Shown here piece after piece: positions 1 through 5,393 of a DNA stretch of 5,393 nt. Within the stretch, counting starts at the first letter, position 1, and every line of letters starts with the position of its first letter. Origin of the DNA: Candidatus Bipolaricaulota bacterium (lineage in GTDB: Bacteria > Bipolaricaulota > Bipolaricaulia > M55B111); NCBI GenBank assembly GCA_018334615.1, contig JAGXLP010000065.1, positions 1 to 5,393 on the forward strand, read 5' to 3'. The position numbers and the translations under genes were made by a program. Below the pieces are notes generated by a model. It was given only the letters and a program-made list of their open reading frames with translations, was not told where the DNA came from and did no database searches.

Positions 1-1628
1 GATCCCGTATCAGGGGCGGCCACAATTTTTTCGAAATAAGAATTTCTGACGAGCAAATCTACACTCACACGGAGGGTGTCGATCTGCTGGTTGCTCTCAC
101 CGAGGATTCGGTCGAAAAGCACCTGGACGAAATTGTTCCCGGAGGAGGCGTACTCTACGACGATGATTTCGATCTGGAATCTGGAGTTTTTGATGGCCGG
201 GACTTACAGCCCTTTCCAGTTCCCTTCACTTCGATAGCTACCGATGAAGGAGGGGCGAAAGTTATGGCGAATACCGCGGCAATTGGCGCCGTGGCGGGGT
301 TAACCGGTTTTGATGCCTCTTATATCCACCAGATAATCGAGGAGAATTTTGCGGTAAAAGGTGACTCCATCGTAGAAAACAACGTTCAGGTAGCCAGAGC
401 GGGCAAGGAATACGTCGAATCGAAAGGATACGAATTCGATTATGATCTTTCTCCACTTCCCGGAGAACCGGATCGAATGGTTATTAACGGAAATCAGGCA
501 TTTGCTTTTGGTGCGGTTACCGGTGGTTGCAATTTTGTTTCGGCCTATCCGATGACGCCCTCAACAGCTATTTTAGAATGGATAACCAAACATTCGAAAG
601 AGTTAGGTATAGTCACCAAGCAGCCTGAAAGCGAGATAGCAGCGATAAGTATGGCAATAGGAGCGGGTCACGCGGGAGCCAGGTCGCTGGTCACCACTTC
701 CGGTGGTGGATTCTCCCTGATGGTAGAGGCGCTTGGTCTAGCTGGGATGACGGAAACTCCACTGGTAATTGCGGAAGTACAGCGGCCAGGGCCCAGCACC
801 GGCCTACCTACCAGAACTGAGCAGGGCGACCTTTCCTCAATAATTTACGCTTCTCAGGGAGACGCCCCGAGAATTGTCCTTGCTCCGGCAACTATAGAGG
901 AGGCTTTTAAAGCCGGTAAGCGAGCTTTTAACCTGGCAGAAAAATACCAGCTTCCGGTGATCGTCCTGAGCGATCAACACCTGGGAGATTCGATTCGGGC
1001 GATCCGTCCCGACGAATTCGATACCTCTGTCGATATCAATAGAGGGGAATTATTGTCCGAGGAAGATCTGGAAGATCTTGAAGACGATTACCTGCGCCAC
1101 GAATTTACCGATACCGGGGTTTCACCCAGGGCCGTTCCAGGGAACAAGAACGCCGTTTACAAGACGACAGGGAACGAGCACAACGAACGAGGGGATGTAA
1201 CCGAGGATCCGGAACTCAGAACCAGGATGATGGACAAGCGGATGAAAAAGCTCAATACGGCGTTGGAATGGGAATTCGATGGCCCGGTACTCTACGGACC
1301 GGAAAATGCCGAACTCACGTTTATCGGCTGGGGATCGACCTATGGAGCGGTGAGAGAAGCCGTCGATAGATTGAACGAGAGTGACACCAAAGCAAACTTT
1401 TATCACTTTGACGAAATTTGGCCGCTCGACGCCGATAAGATAAAGGATCTCCTGGGTTCTTCTCGTCGAACCCTGTTAGTGGAAAACAACTATTCCGGTC
1501 AGCTGGCGAGCCTATTGACGAGAGAAACCGGCGTAGAAACGCCGGACAGGATACTAAAATACGACGGACGCCCGTTTACGCCGGAATCAATCCTGGCGGA
1601 AGTTGAAGACCTTCGGGAGGTGGAATAA
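1..1628 (+). CDS. korA: 2-oxoacid:ferredoxin oxidoreductase, fused gamma-alpha subunit (2-oxoglutarate type), 5' partial
   Basis: This is the larger subunit of the cytoplasmic enzyme that converts a 2-oxoacid (probably 2-oxoglutarate), CoA and oxidised ferredoxin to acyl-CoA, CO2 and reduced ferredoxin. The frame is open from base 3 to the TAA at 1626-1628 (541 residues visible), so the true start lies upstream, probably about 45 codons away. Residues 1 to about 135 are the gamma domain, with GGHN at 5-8; its N-terminal glycine-rich loop is missing. The alpha domain follows: YPMTP at 182-186 (the family's YPITP substrate loop, Ile to Met), the PESEIAA stretch from 208, TTSGGG at 231-236 and QRPGPSTG at 260-267. 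The C-terminal domain has the usual NNYSGQL near 495-501. The ATG at 264 (residue 88) follows an SD-like AAGGAGG but lies inside the gamma domain, so it is not the gene start. The family assignment is secure; the substrate is inferred. Confidence 0.93.
   Translation, partial: SRIRGGHNFFEIRISDEQIYTHTEGVDLLVALTEDSVEKHLDEIVPGGGVLYDDDFDLESGVFDGRDLQPFPVPFTSIATDEGGAKVMANTAAIGAVAGLTGFDASYIHQIIEENFAVKGDSIVENNVQVARAGKEYVESKGYEFDYDLSPLPGEPDRMVINGNQAFAFGAVTGGCNFVSAYPMTPSTAILEWITKHSKELGIVTKQPESEIAAISMAIGAGHAGARSLVTTSGGGFSLMVEALGLAGMTETPLVIAEVQRPGPSTGLPTRTEQGDLSSIIYASQGDAPRIVLAPATIEEAFKAGKRAFNLAEKYQLPVIVLSDQHLGDSIRAIRPDEFDTSVDINRGELLSEEDLEDLEDDYLRHEFTDTGVSPRAVPGNKNAVYKTTGNEHNERGDVTEDPELRTRMMDKRMKKLNTALEWEFDGPVLYGPENAELTFIGWGSTYGAVREAVDRLNESDTKANFYHFDEIWPLDADKIKDLLGSSRRTLLVENNYSGQLASLLTRETGVETPDRILKYDGRPFTPESILAEVEDLREVE
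1615..1621 (+). promoter_or_regulatory. Shine-Dalgarno site of korB
   Basis: GGGAGGT ends eight bases before the ATG at 1630. It lies in the last codons of korA, so ribosomes ending korA can restart on korB. It selects 1630 over the in-frame ATG at 1603, which would add nine residues that match nothing in the family. Confidence 0.8.
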
Positions 1629-1629
1629 G

Positions 1630-2508
1630 ATGAGTAAGGAAGTTTCACTATCCGACTATCAATATCCTACTGAACCGACCTGGTGCCCTGGCTGTGGTGA
1701 CTTTGCAATCTTGAGGAGCGTAAAGGCTTCGCTCGTTGATCTGGGTTTGGCTCCTCACGAAAGCCTTTTAGTTTCGGGCATTGGCTGTGGGAGTAAATTG
1801 CTACATTATATGAACGTCAACGGATTCCATTCCATTCACGGGCGACCCGTCCCGGTAGCCACGGGAGCAAAACTGGCTAACCCTGACTTAAATGTGGTTA
1901 TAACAGCTGGTGATGGGGATAGTTACGGTATCGGAGGAAATCATTTCCTTCACGCTTGCAGGAGGAATATTGGTATTACTCACATAGTTGAAGATAACAG
2001 AGTATACGGCCTAACCAAGGGGCAATATTCCCCGACGAGTCACAAAGGTTTCGTTACAAAGACCAGTCCGGAAGGAGCGATTGAGCCACCCGTAAGGCCA
2101 GTTCCTACCGCCCTGACGAGCGGAGCTACCTTTATTGCTCGGGCGTTTTCCGGAAACGTAAAAGAGATGACCGAGATTTTTGCCGAGGCAATGCGACACG
2201 ACGGTTACGCTCTCGTAGACGTGCTTCAGCCCTGTGTTACCTTTAATCCCGGAAAATCTTACGACTTCTACAACGACAGAGTTTACGAGCTTGACGAGGG
2301 CTACGATCCAACTGATCGGCAGGCTGCAGAGGAAAAAGCCAGGGAATGGGGGGACAGTATTCCACTGGGAATAATCTACCGGGAAGATAAGCCGAGCTAC
2401 GAGGAGCAGGTACCGGCTCTATCCGAAGGTCCCATAGTAAAAAGGAGCCTGAATCCCGAGAAGAGGAGCGGCGTGGATCTGGAGGAGATCAAGGAAAGCT
2501 TTATCTAG
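1630..2508 (+). CDS. korB: 2-oxoacid:ferredoxin oxidoreductase, beta subunit
   Basis: This 292-residue subunit carries thiamine diphosphate and one [4Fe-4S] cluster and pairs with the KorA above. WCPGCG gives Cys19 and Cys22, with Cys53 (IGCGSK) and Cys201 (QPCVTFN). These match the four cluster ligands of two-subunit 2-oxoacid:ferredoxin oxidoreductases. GDGD at 94-97 with Asn123 (EDN) forms the Mg2+/ThDP motif. The following YGLTKGQYSPTS (126-137) has Lys where pyruvate enzymes usually have Gly (TGGQ); TKGQ is typical of the 2-oxoglutarate or broad-specificity group, so the substrate call is an inference. There is no ferredoxin-like delta domain, so an external ferredoxin is expected. The start is one base after the korA stop, with a good ribosome binding site. 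Length and motif order are normal for the family and nothing looks broken. Confidence 0.95.
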   Translation: MSKEVSLSDYQYPTEPTWCPGCGDFAILRSVKASLVDLGLAPHESLLVSGIGCGSKLLHYMNVNGFHSIHGRPVPVATGAKLANPDLNVVITAGDGDSYGIGGNHFLHACRRNIGITHIVEDNRVYGLTKGQYSPTSHKGFVTKTSPEGAIEPPVRPVPTALTSGATFIARAFSGNVKEMTEIFAEAMRHDGYALVDVLQPCVTFNPGKSYDFYNDRVYELDEGYDPTDRQAAEEKAREWGDSIPLGIIYREDKPSYEEQVPALSEGPIVKRSLNPEKRSGVDLEEIKESFI

Positions 2509-2613
2509 CTAGCTTAATTATTTAACCACTGTACTGCTCGGGGACTCTTAAGGTTGAAAAAACATAGTTCGTGATCTTCGGGGTCTTTGCTACAAACTTC
2601 CTGATTAGAGTCT

Positions 2614-2640
2614 CCCCCGACGGGGGCCATTGATTTTGTT
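2614..2640 (+). terminator. Possible terminator after korB
   Basis: CCCCC (2614-2618) and GGGGG (2622-2626) can form a short all-GC stem with a three-base loop, followed by a T-rich but interrupted stretch (TGATTTTGTT). It lies about 105 bases after the korB stop and before the next promoter, a sensible place for a terminator. The stem is short and the T-tract poor, so this is a weak call. Confidence 0.35.
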
Positions 2641-2665
2641 GCCTCAATTTGGTCGCTCTCCGGTA

Positions 2666-2694
2666 TTGAAAAACCCCCTGTTTGGTGCTATATT
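2666..2694 (+). promoter_or_regulatory. Sigma70-type promoter for tRNA-Pro (and probably tdk)
   Basis: TTGAAA at 2666-2671 (-35) and TATATT at 2689-2694 (-10) are separated by 17 bases, with an extended -10 TG at 2686-2687. Transcription would start near 2701, about ten bases before the mature tRNA 5' end. The AT-rich element is too close to the tRNA to be an archaeal TATA box, which supports a bacterial host. No other good promoter is seen before tdk. Confidence 0.75.
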
Positions 2695-2710
2695 AAATTG
2701 CCGACGAATT

Positions 2711-2787
2711 CGGGACGTGGCGCAGCTTGGTAGCGCGCGCGCATGGGGCGCGCGAGGTCGCTGGTTCAAATCCAGTCGTCCCGACCA
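2711..2787 (+). tRNA. tRNA-Pro (anticodon GGG), CCA encoded
   Basis: The cloverleaf folds completely: a seven-pair acceptor stem CGGGACG (2711-2717)/CGTCCCG (2777-2783); D stem GCGC (2720-2723)/GCGC (2733-2736); anticodon stem CGCGC (2738-2742)/GCGCG (2750-2754), all G-C; loop ATGGGGC with U33 and anticodon GGG at 2745-2747; five-base variable loop; T stem 2760-2764/2772-2776 with a G-U closing pair and loop TTCAAAT. The discriminator is A2784 and CCA is encoded at 2785-2787. It reads CCC and CCU. C1-G72 with A73 is the bacterial tRNA-Pro identity set. G37 is the usual TrmD target after a G36 anticodon. Positions 32 and 38 are A and C, which cannot form a Watson-Crick pair. The kinase start codon follows after only three bases. 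Confidence 0.96.
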
Positions 2788-2790
2788 ACT

Positions 2791-3372
2791 ATGGCTGGTA
2801 TACTAGAAGTTATCACCGGTTGCATGTTTTCAGGCAAGAGCGAGGAGTTGATCCGCCGCGTCGACCGGGCAAACATAGCCGGGCAAACGACCCTCCTGTT
2901 TAAACCACTTCTTGACGATCGATATAGCAAGAACGCTGTCGTGACCCACTATGGCAGGGAGTTCGAGGCAAACCTGCTGAAGACCGGGGAAGAATCCGTT
3001 TCCACAATTGATGAAGTGGCTGGATCGAAGAAACTCGAAGACACTGACGTCGTTGCCTTTGACGAAGGGAATTTCTTTAGTGAAAATCTCTGCTCTCTGG
3101 TCCTGGAATTATTGGCAAGGGATAAACGAGTGATAGTGGCCGGTCTGGACCTTACTTTCGCGGGCGATCCATTCCACCCCATGCCCAGTTTAATGGCTGA
3201 AGCGGACAGGCTGAATAAATTACACGCGGTCTGTACCGAATGTGGCGATGCGGCCACGAGAACTCAAAGGTTGATCGATGGCGAGCCGGCTCCGGCTGAT
3301 GATCAGGTCATTAAGGTTGGAGGTAAGGGGGACTACGAGGCTCGGTGTCGAGATTGCTGGGAGCTCGGCTAA
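2791..3372 (+). CDS. tdk: Thymidine kinase, type II (TK1-like)
   Basis: This cytoplasmic salvage enzyme transfers phosphate from ATP to thymidine to make dTMP. It has 193 residues, normal for this family. The P-loop GCMFSGKS is at residues 10-17; DEGNFF at 91-96 matches the family's DEGQFF, with Glu92 as the expected catalytic base. The structural zinc site is complete: C148-x2-C151 and C186-x2-C189. Tyr182 in the YEARCR stretch belongs to the thymidine-binding lasso. The start at 2791 puts the P-loop ten residues from the N-terminus, as in homologues. An in-frame ATG at 2743 lies in the tRNA anticodon loop and would translate tRNA sequence, so it is rejected. There is no Shine-Dalgarno motif: the preceding bases are the tRNA acceptor end, CCA and ACT. 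Co-transcription with the tRNA is likely, with translation from a leaderless or nearly leaderless mRNA after tRNA processing. Confidence 0.95.
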   Translation: MAGILEVITGCMFSGKSEELIRRVDRANIAGQTTLLFKPLLDDRYSKNAVVTHYGREFEANLLKTGEESVSTIDEVAGSKKLEDTDVVAFDEGNFFSENLCSLVLELLARDKRVIVAGLDLTFAGDPFHPMPSLMAEADRLNKLHAVCTECGDAATRTQRLIDGEPAPADDQVIKVGGKGDYEARCRDCWELG

Positions 3373-3381
3373 ACTCCGGGC

Positions 3382-3397
3382 TTCTCGGGGCCGAGAA
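3382..3397 (+). terminator. Short hairpin ten bases after tdk
   Basis: TTCTCG (3382-3387) pairs with CGAGAA (3392-3397) around a four-base loop. Only ATTT follows, so it lacks a proper T-tract. It could be a weak terminator or a 3'-end stabilising hairpin for tdk. Confidence 0.3.
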
Positions 3398-3504
3398 ATT
3401 TCCGACTCGCGTGCTCAAACTATCCTGTTCATGATAGTGCTTCTCGCTCAGAGGGAGTATCAACCTTAAATAGTTAAATATAGTGGGTTATGGAGATATC
3501 CTTC

Positions 3505-3625
3505 ACCAGTACCCAGTTGAGCAATCATGTTTGGTTTAATTTCAGGACGGAATTCATTACAGGTAACCATTATAAATCTTCGGTTATCGACTTAACCAGG
3601 TAACGAAACTCAACTGGGTACTGGT
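3505..3625. repeat. Inverted repeat IR1, 17-bp perfect arms, 121 bp overall
   Basis: ACCAGTACCCAGTTGAG (3505-3521) is exactly complementary to CTCAACTGGGTACTGGT (3609-3625), with 87 bases between. By rough arithmetic, one perfect 17-bp pair in a 650-base region is expected by chance about once in 100,000 such regions. The interior has smaller complementary pieces, such as TAACC 3564-3568 with GGTTA 3582-3586. The arm resembles that of IR2. No clear target-site duplication flanks it (only TC on both sides), so the element type is undecided. Confidence 0.85.
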
Positions 3626-3704
3626 TCAGTCAAACATATGCGCCGCGTCGCTGGAATTTTCTCGGCCCAGAAGCCCTAAAATACAGATAGGAAATTAGTG
3701 GTTG

Positions 3705-3722
3705 ATCTATACTGGTTCGGTC
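3705..3722. repeat. Solo degenerate copy of the inverted-repeat arm
   Basis: TACTGGTTCGGTC at 3710-3722 matches 12 of 13 bases at the outer end of the IR1 right arm and its flank (3619-3631). The preceding ATCTA (3705-3709) instead resembles the IR2 right arm (ATCTAAGTGCTGG) with two bases missing. No matching left arm of more than six bases was found, so this may be a decayed remnant. Confidence 0.45.
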
Positions 3723-3779
3723 TTCAAGTTCTTTGGTAATTGTTCAGGAAAATCCTATCGGAGGCCGAGCGGGCATGGT

Positions 3780-3889
3780 TCCAGCACTTAGATTGCTATT
3801 GAGGTTAAAATAGCTTTTGATTTACAGCTAAAATTCAACTTGAAGGTTTTCTTGACATCCTGTTAAACCATAGCAATCTAAGTGCTGGA
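3780..3889. repeat. Inverted repeat IR2, 20-bp perfect arms, 110 bp overall
   Basis: The arm at 3780-3799 (core CCAGCACTTAGATTGCTA) is exactly complementary to 3870-3889 (core TAGCAATCTAAGTGCTGG), with a 70-base AT-rich loop. GGTT 3803-3806 and AACC 3866-3869 could extend the stem past a small bulge. The arm shares CCAGYACYYAG(A)TTG with IR1, differing by three transitions and one inserted base, yet each repeat is internally perfect. It lies wholly inside IR3. Confidence 0.85.
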
Positions 3890-3909
3890 GAGCGAGGGCG
3901 AGATCGGAA

Positions 3910-3941
3910 GCAGCAATTTCCACGCCGGGGAAATTGCCTGC
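3910..3941 (+). terminator. Stable hairpin, possible + strand terminator
   Basis: GCAATTTCC (3913-3921) pairs with GGAAATTGC (3929-3937) around a seven-base loop. GCA (3910-3912) and TGC (3939-3941) add three pairs past a single bulged C, giving 12 pairs. GGTTTTATC follows on the + strand, a weak T-tract, so it may end tdk read-through. It is equally well placed as the third helix of the junction closed by IR3. Confidence 0.4.
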
Positions 3942-4019
3942 GGTTTTATCGAACAATTACCAAAGAACAAAGGTAAAAGGTTTGTGGGTTCGCCGGGTTA
4001 AATCAAATTTTCCTGGAAC

Positions 4020-5393
4020 TTAAAGCTTTTCTTGCAGAATTTCCCTGGCTTTGCCGGGATCCGCCTGTCCACCAGTCTTGCTCATAAGCTGGCCGATCAG
4101 GAAACCAAGTACGTTTTCGTTCCCCGACCGAAAATCCTCCACTGCGTCCGGGTTTTCCTCCATTACTTCGTCGATCTTCTCCGCGAGCGCCCCTTCGTCG
4201 GATATTCGCTTCAATCCCTCCGACTCGACTACCTCCTTTGGAGTCTTTCCCTCGGTGAACGCCCTTTCCAGAACGTCCTTGGCTGTATTGTCGTTTATAT
4301 CTCCTTCTCCGACCAGCCTGACTAAATAGGCGAAATCTTCAGGTTCTACGTCGTTCAGCTCGGCGTCCGGCAGCTTCAACACCCGGAAGAGTTCGGACAT
4401 CATCCAGTTGCTGATTTCCTTGGGGGAATTATATTCCCTTGTCGCGTTCTCAAAGTAATTGGCGATTTCTTTCGTCTCAGTTAATTCGCCAATGTCGTAG
4501 TCGGGTAGATCGAACTCCTTTTTCCACCTTTGCTTTTTTTCCTGGGGGAGCTCGGGCAGCTCTTCCTTTACACTTTCTTTCCAATCATCGTCAATTACCA
4601 GAGGGACGAGGTCAGGTTCGGGAAAGTACCGGTAGTCGTGGGCTTCTTCTTTTGCGCGCATGAGCTGTGCCTCCTCCGCCTCGGCGTTCCACCCCAGGGT
4701 AACCTGATCTATCTCTTCGCCCTTTTTCAGTGACTTTTGCTGTCGGTTTTTCTCGTATTTTAACGCTTTTTCGACAGCACTAAAGGAATTCATGTTTTTT
4801 ACCTCGGTCTTGGTCCCCAGTTTATCGTCTCTGGACAGAGAAATGTTGGCATCGCAGCGTAAAGAACCCTTTTCCATGTCACCGCTACAGACCTCCACGT
4901 AACGGAGTATCTGGCGAAGTTTTTCCATAAATTTTCTTGCCTGCTCCGGAGATTTTAGATCGGGCTCGGTTACAATTTCTATTAGGGGTACTCCGACGCG
5001 ATTTAAGTCGACCGAGCTAGATCCGCCCGATTTATGGAGTAGCTTTCCAGCGTCCTCCTCGAGGTGGACTCTCCGAATTCTTATTTTTTCTTCGTCCAGA
5101 GTTAACTGACCATTTACCGCCAGTGGTTCGTCAAACTGAGATATCTGGTAACCTTTTGGCAGGTCAGGATAGAAGTAGTTCTTTCTGTCGAACTTGGATC
5201 TTTCCGGTATGGTGCAATTTAATGCAAGTGCGGCCCGTAGACCGTATTCTACCGCCTGTTTGTTCAGGACGGGTAAAGTTCCCGGCATACCCAGGCAGAC
5301 CGGGCAGGTGTTGCTGTTGGGCTCTTCGCCAAAGTAATCGGCGGAACAGCCGCAGAATAATTTTGTATCAGTCAGCAGCTGGGCGTGTATTTC
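4020..5393 (-). CDS. gatB: Aspartyl/glutamyl-tRNA amidotransferase subunit B, 5' partial
   Basis: GatB is the subunit of the GatCAB complex that binds misacylated Glu-tRNA(Gln) or Asp-tRNA(Asn) and activates the amino acid with ATP, so that ammonia from GatA can amidate it. 457 residues are visible; the frame stays open to the window edge, and only about ten N-terminal residues should be missing. The ATG at 5288 is internal. Visible residues 1-3, EIH, fit the family's E-x-H magnesium site. Cys14, Cys16, Cys30 and Cys33 form the C-x-C...C-x2-C zinc site. Then come YPDLPKGYQISQFDEP (75-90), HLEEDAGK (110-117), DLNRVGVPLIEIVTEPD (129-145), GSLRCDANIS (176-185), TEVKNMNSF (196-204) and EEAHDYRYFPEPDL (249-262). 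The helical and YqeY-like tail, with FLIGQLMSKTGG near the end, is complete. QVTLGW (230-235) replaces the usual QET-R-W motif, a mild deviation. No gatA or gatC is visible. Confidence 0.95.
   Translation of the reverse strand, partial: EIHAQLLTDTKLFCGCSADYFGEEPNSNTCPVCLGMPGTLPVLNKQAVEYGLRAALALNCTIPERSKFDRKNYFYPDLPKGYQISQFDEPLAVNGQLTLDEEKIRIRRVHLEEDAGKLLHKSGGSSSVDLNRVGVPLIEIVTEPDLKSPEQARKFMEKLRQILRYVEVCSGDMEKGSLRCDANISLSRDDKLGTKTEVKNMNSFSAVEKALKYEKNRQQKSLKKGEEIDQVTLGWNAEAEEAQLMRAKEEAHDYRYFPEPDLVPLVIDDDWKESVKEELPELPQEKKQRWKKEFDLPDYDIGELTETKEIANYFENATREYNSPKEISNWMMSELFRVLKLPDAELNDVEPEDFAYLVRLVGEGDINDNTAKDVLERAFTEGKTPKEVVESEGLKRISDEGALAEKIDEVMEENPDAVEDFRSGNENVLGFLIGQLMSKTGGQADPGKAREILQEKL

Larger units (their letters stand above)
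3728..3968. repeat. Inverted repeat IR3, 18-bp perfect arms, 241 bp overall, enclosing IR2
   Basis: GTTCTTTGGTAATTGTTC (3728-3745) is exactly complementary to GAACAATTACCAAAGAAC (3951-3968), 205 bases apart. It encloses IR2 and the hairpin at 3910-3941, so as single-stranded RNA or DNA it would close a three-way junction. Its arms do not resemble those of IR1 or IR2. No target-site duplication is evident. Confidence 0.85.
3373..4019. other. Non-coding region between convergent tdk and gatB, rich in inverted repeats
   Basis: No credible gene was found in these 647 bases on either strand. The stretch holds three long perfect inverted repeats (3505-3625, 3728-3968 and, nested inside the latter, 3780-3889), a compact hairpin at 3910-3941 and a weak hairpin just after tdk. 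Both flanking genes point into it, so it serves as the 3' region of both and is not an obvious promoter region for either. Confidence 0.7.

Noticed and set aside
264..1628. A separate 454-residue gene starting at ATG 264
   Set aside because: The same frame is open to the left edge and encodes gamma-domain sequence (GGHN and onward) continuous with the rest, so 264 is an internal Met.
1603..1629. Upstream korB start at ATG 1603
   Set aside because: It would overlap korA by 26 bases and add a non-conserved extension; ATG 1630 has the correctly spaced GGAGGT.
1..2508. Archaeal origin suggested by the fused gamma-alpha KorA and KorB
   Set aside because: This two-subunit form also occurs in bacteria; the tRNA C1-G72 pair, encoded CCA and sigma70-type promoter fit Bacteria better.
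2743..2790. Upstream tdk start at ATG 2743
   Set aside because: It lies in the tRNA anticodon loop; the 16 extra residues are translated tRNA sequence.
3278..3469. Small + strand ORF overlapping the end of tdk
   Set aside because: It is mostly a frame-shifted reading of tdk with no ribosome binding site and low-complexity Arg-rich sequence.
3862..3868. Integron attC core site (GTTAAAC fits GTTRRRY)
   Set aside because: No matching RYYYAAC partner in attC geometry and no integrase or cassette; a seven-base match is expected by chance.
3852..3880. Promoter from the exact TTGACA at 3852-3857
   Set aside because: No acceptable -10 hexamer lies 16-19 bases downstream, and no + strand gene follows.
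3505..3968. CRISPR array or retron msr-msd
   Set aside because: The repeats are inverted, not regularly spaced direct repeats, and no cas or reverse transcriptase gene is in the window.
3505..3968. Phase-variable invertible promoter
   Set aside because: Arm and spacer sizes would fit, but no recombinase is visible and both flanking genes end at this region, so there is no gene to switch.

Overview
The window looks like ordinary bacterial chromosome (GC near half by eye) carrying central-metabolism and translation genes, plus one unusual 650-base non-coding stretch. Two signs point to Bacteria rather than Archaea, although the oxidoreductase genes resemble archaeal ones. The tRNA-Pro has the bacterial C1-G72 pair, A73 and an encoded CCA. 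It is preceded by a near-consensus sigma70-type promoter (TTGAAA, 17 bases, TATATT with an extended -10 TG). The lineage cannot be named from this sequence. The proteins are mildly acidic (KorB has 39 Asp/Glu against 28 Lys/Arg by hand count), which is compatible with a saline habitat but does not prove one.

Layout: (1) 1-2508, + strand: the end of a fused gamma-alpha subunit of a 2-oxoacid:ferredoxin oxidoreductase (korA, cut off by the left edge), then its beta subunit (korB) one base after the korA stop. Together they form a two-gene, probably translationally coupled operon for CoA- and ferredoxin-dependent 2-oxoacid decarboxylation. (2) 2509-2710: a spacer with a possible korB terminator and a clear promoter. 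(3) 2711-3372, + strand: tRNA-Pro(GGG), and only three bases after its CCA the start codon of a type II thymidine kinase (tdk). The kinase has no Shine-Dalgarno sequence and probably shares the tRNA promoter. (4) 3373-4019: no credible gene, but three long perfect inverted repeats (17, 20 and 18 bp arms), two of them nested, plus a compact hairpin. (5) 4020-5393, - strand: gatB, subunit B of the tRNA amidotransferase, cut off by the right edge at its N-terminal end and converging on tdk.

The genes do not form one pathway: energy metabolism (KorAB), pyrimidine salvage (TK), and translation (tRNA-Pro, GatB). The non-coding region between the convergent tdk and gatB is the part most worth a second look. 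Two of its inverted repeats have related but diverged arms that stay perfectly self-complementary. That could mean a family of small non-autonomous mobile elements or a structured RNA; the sequence alone does not decide.
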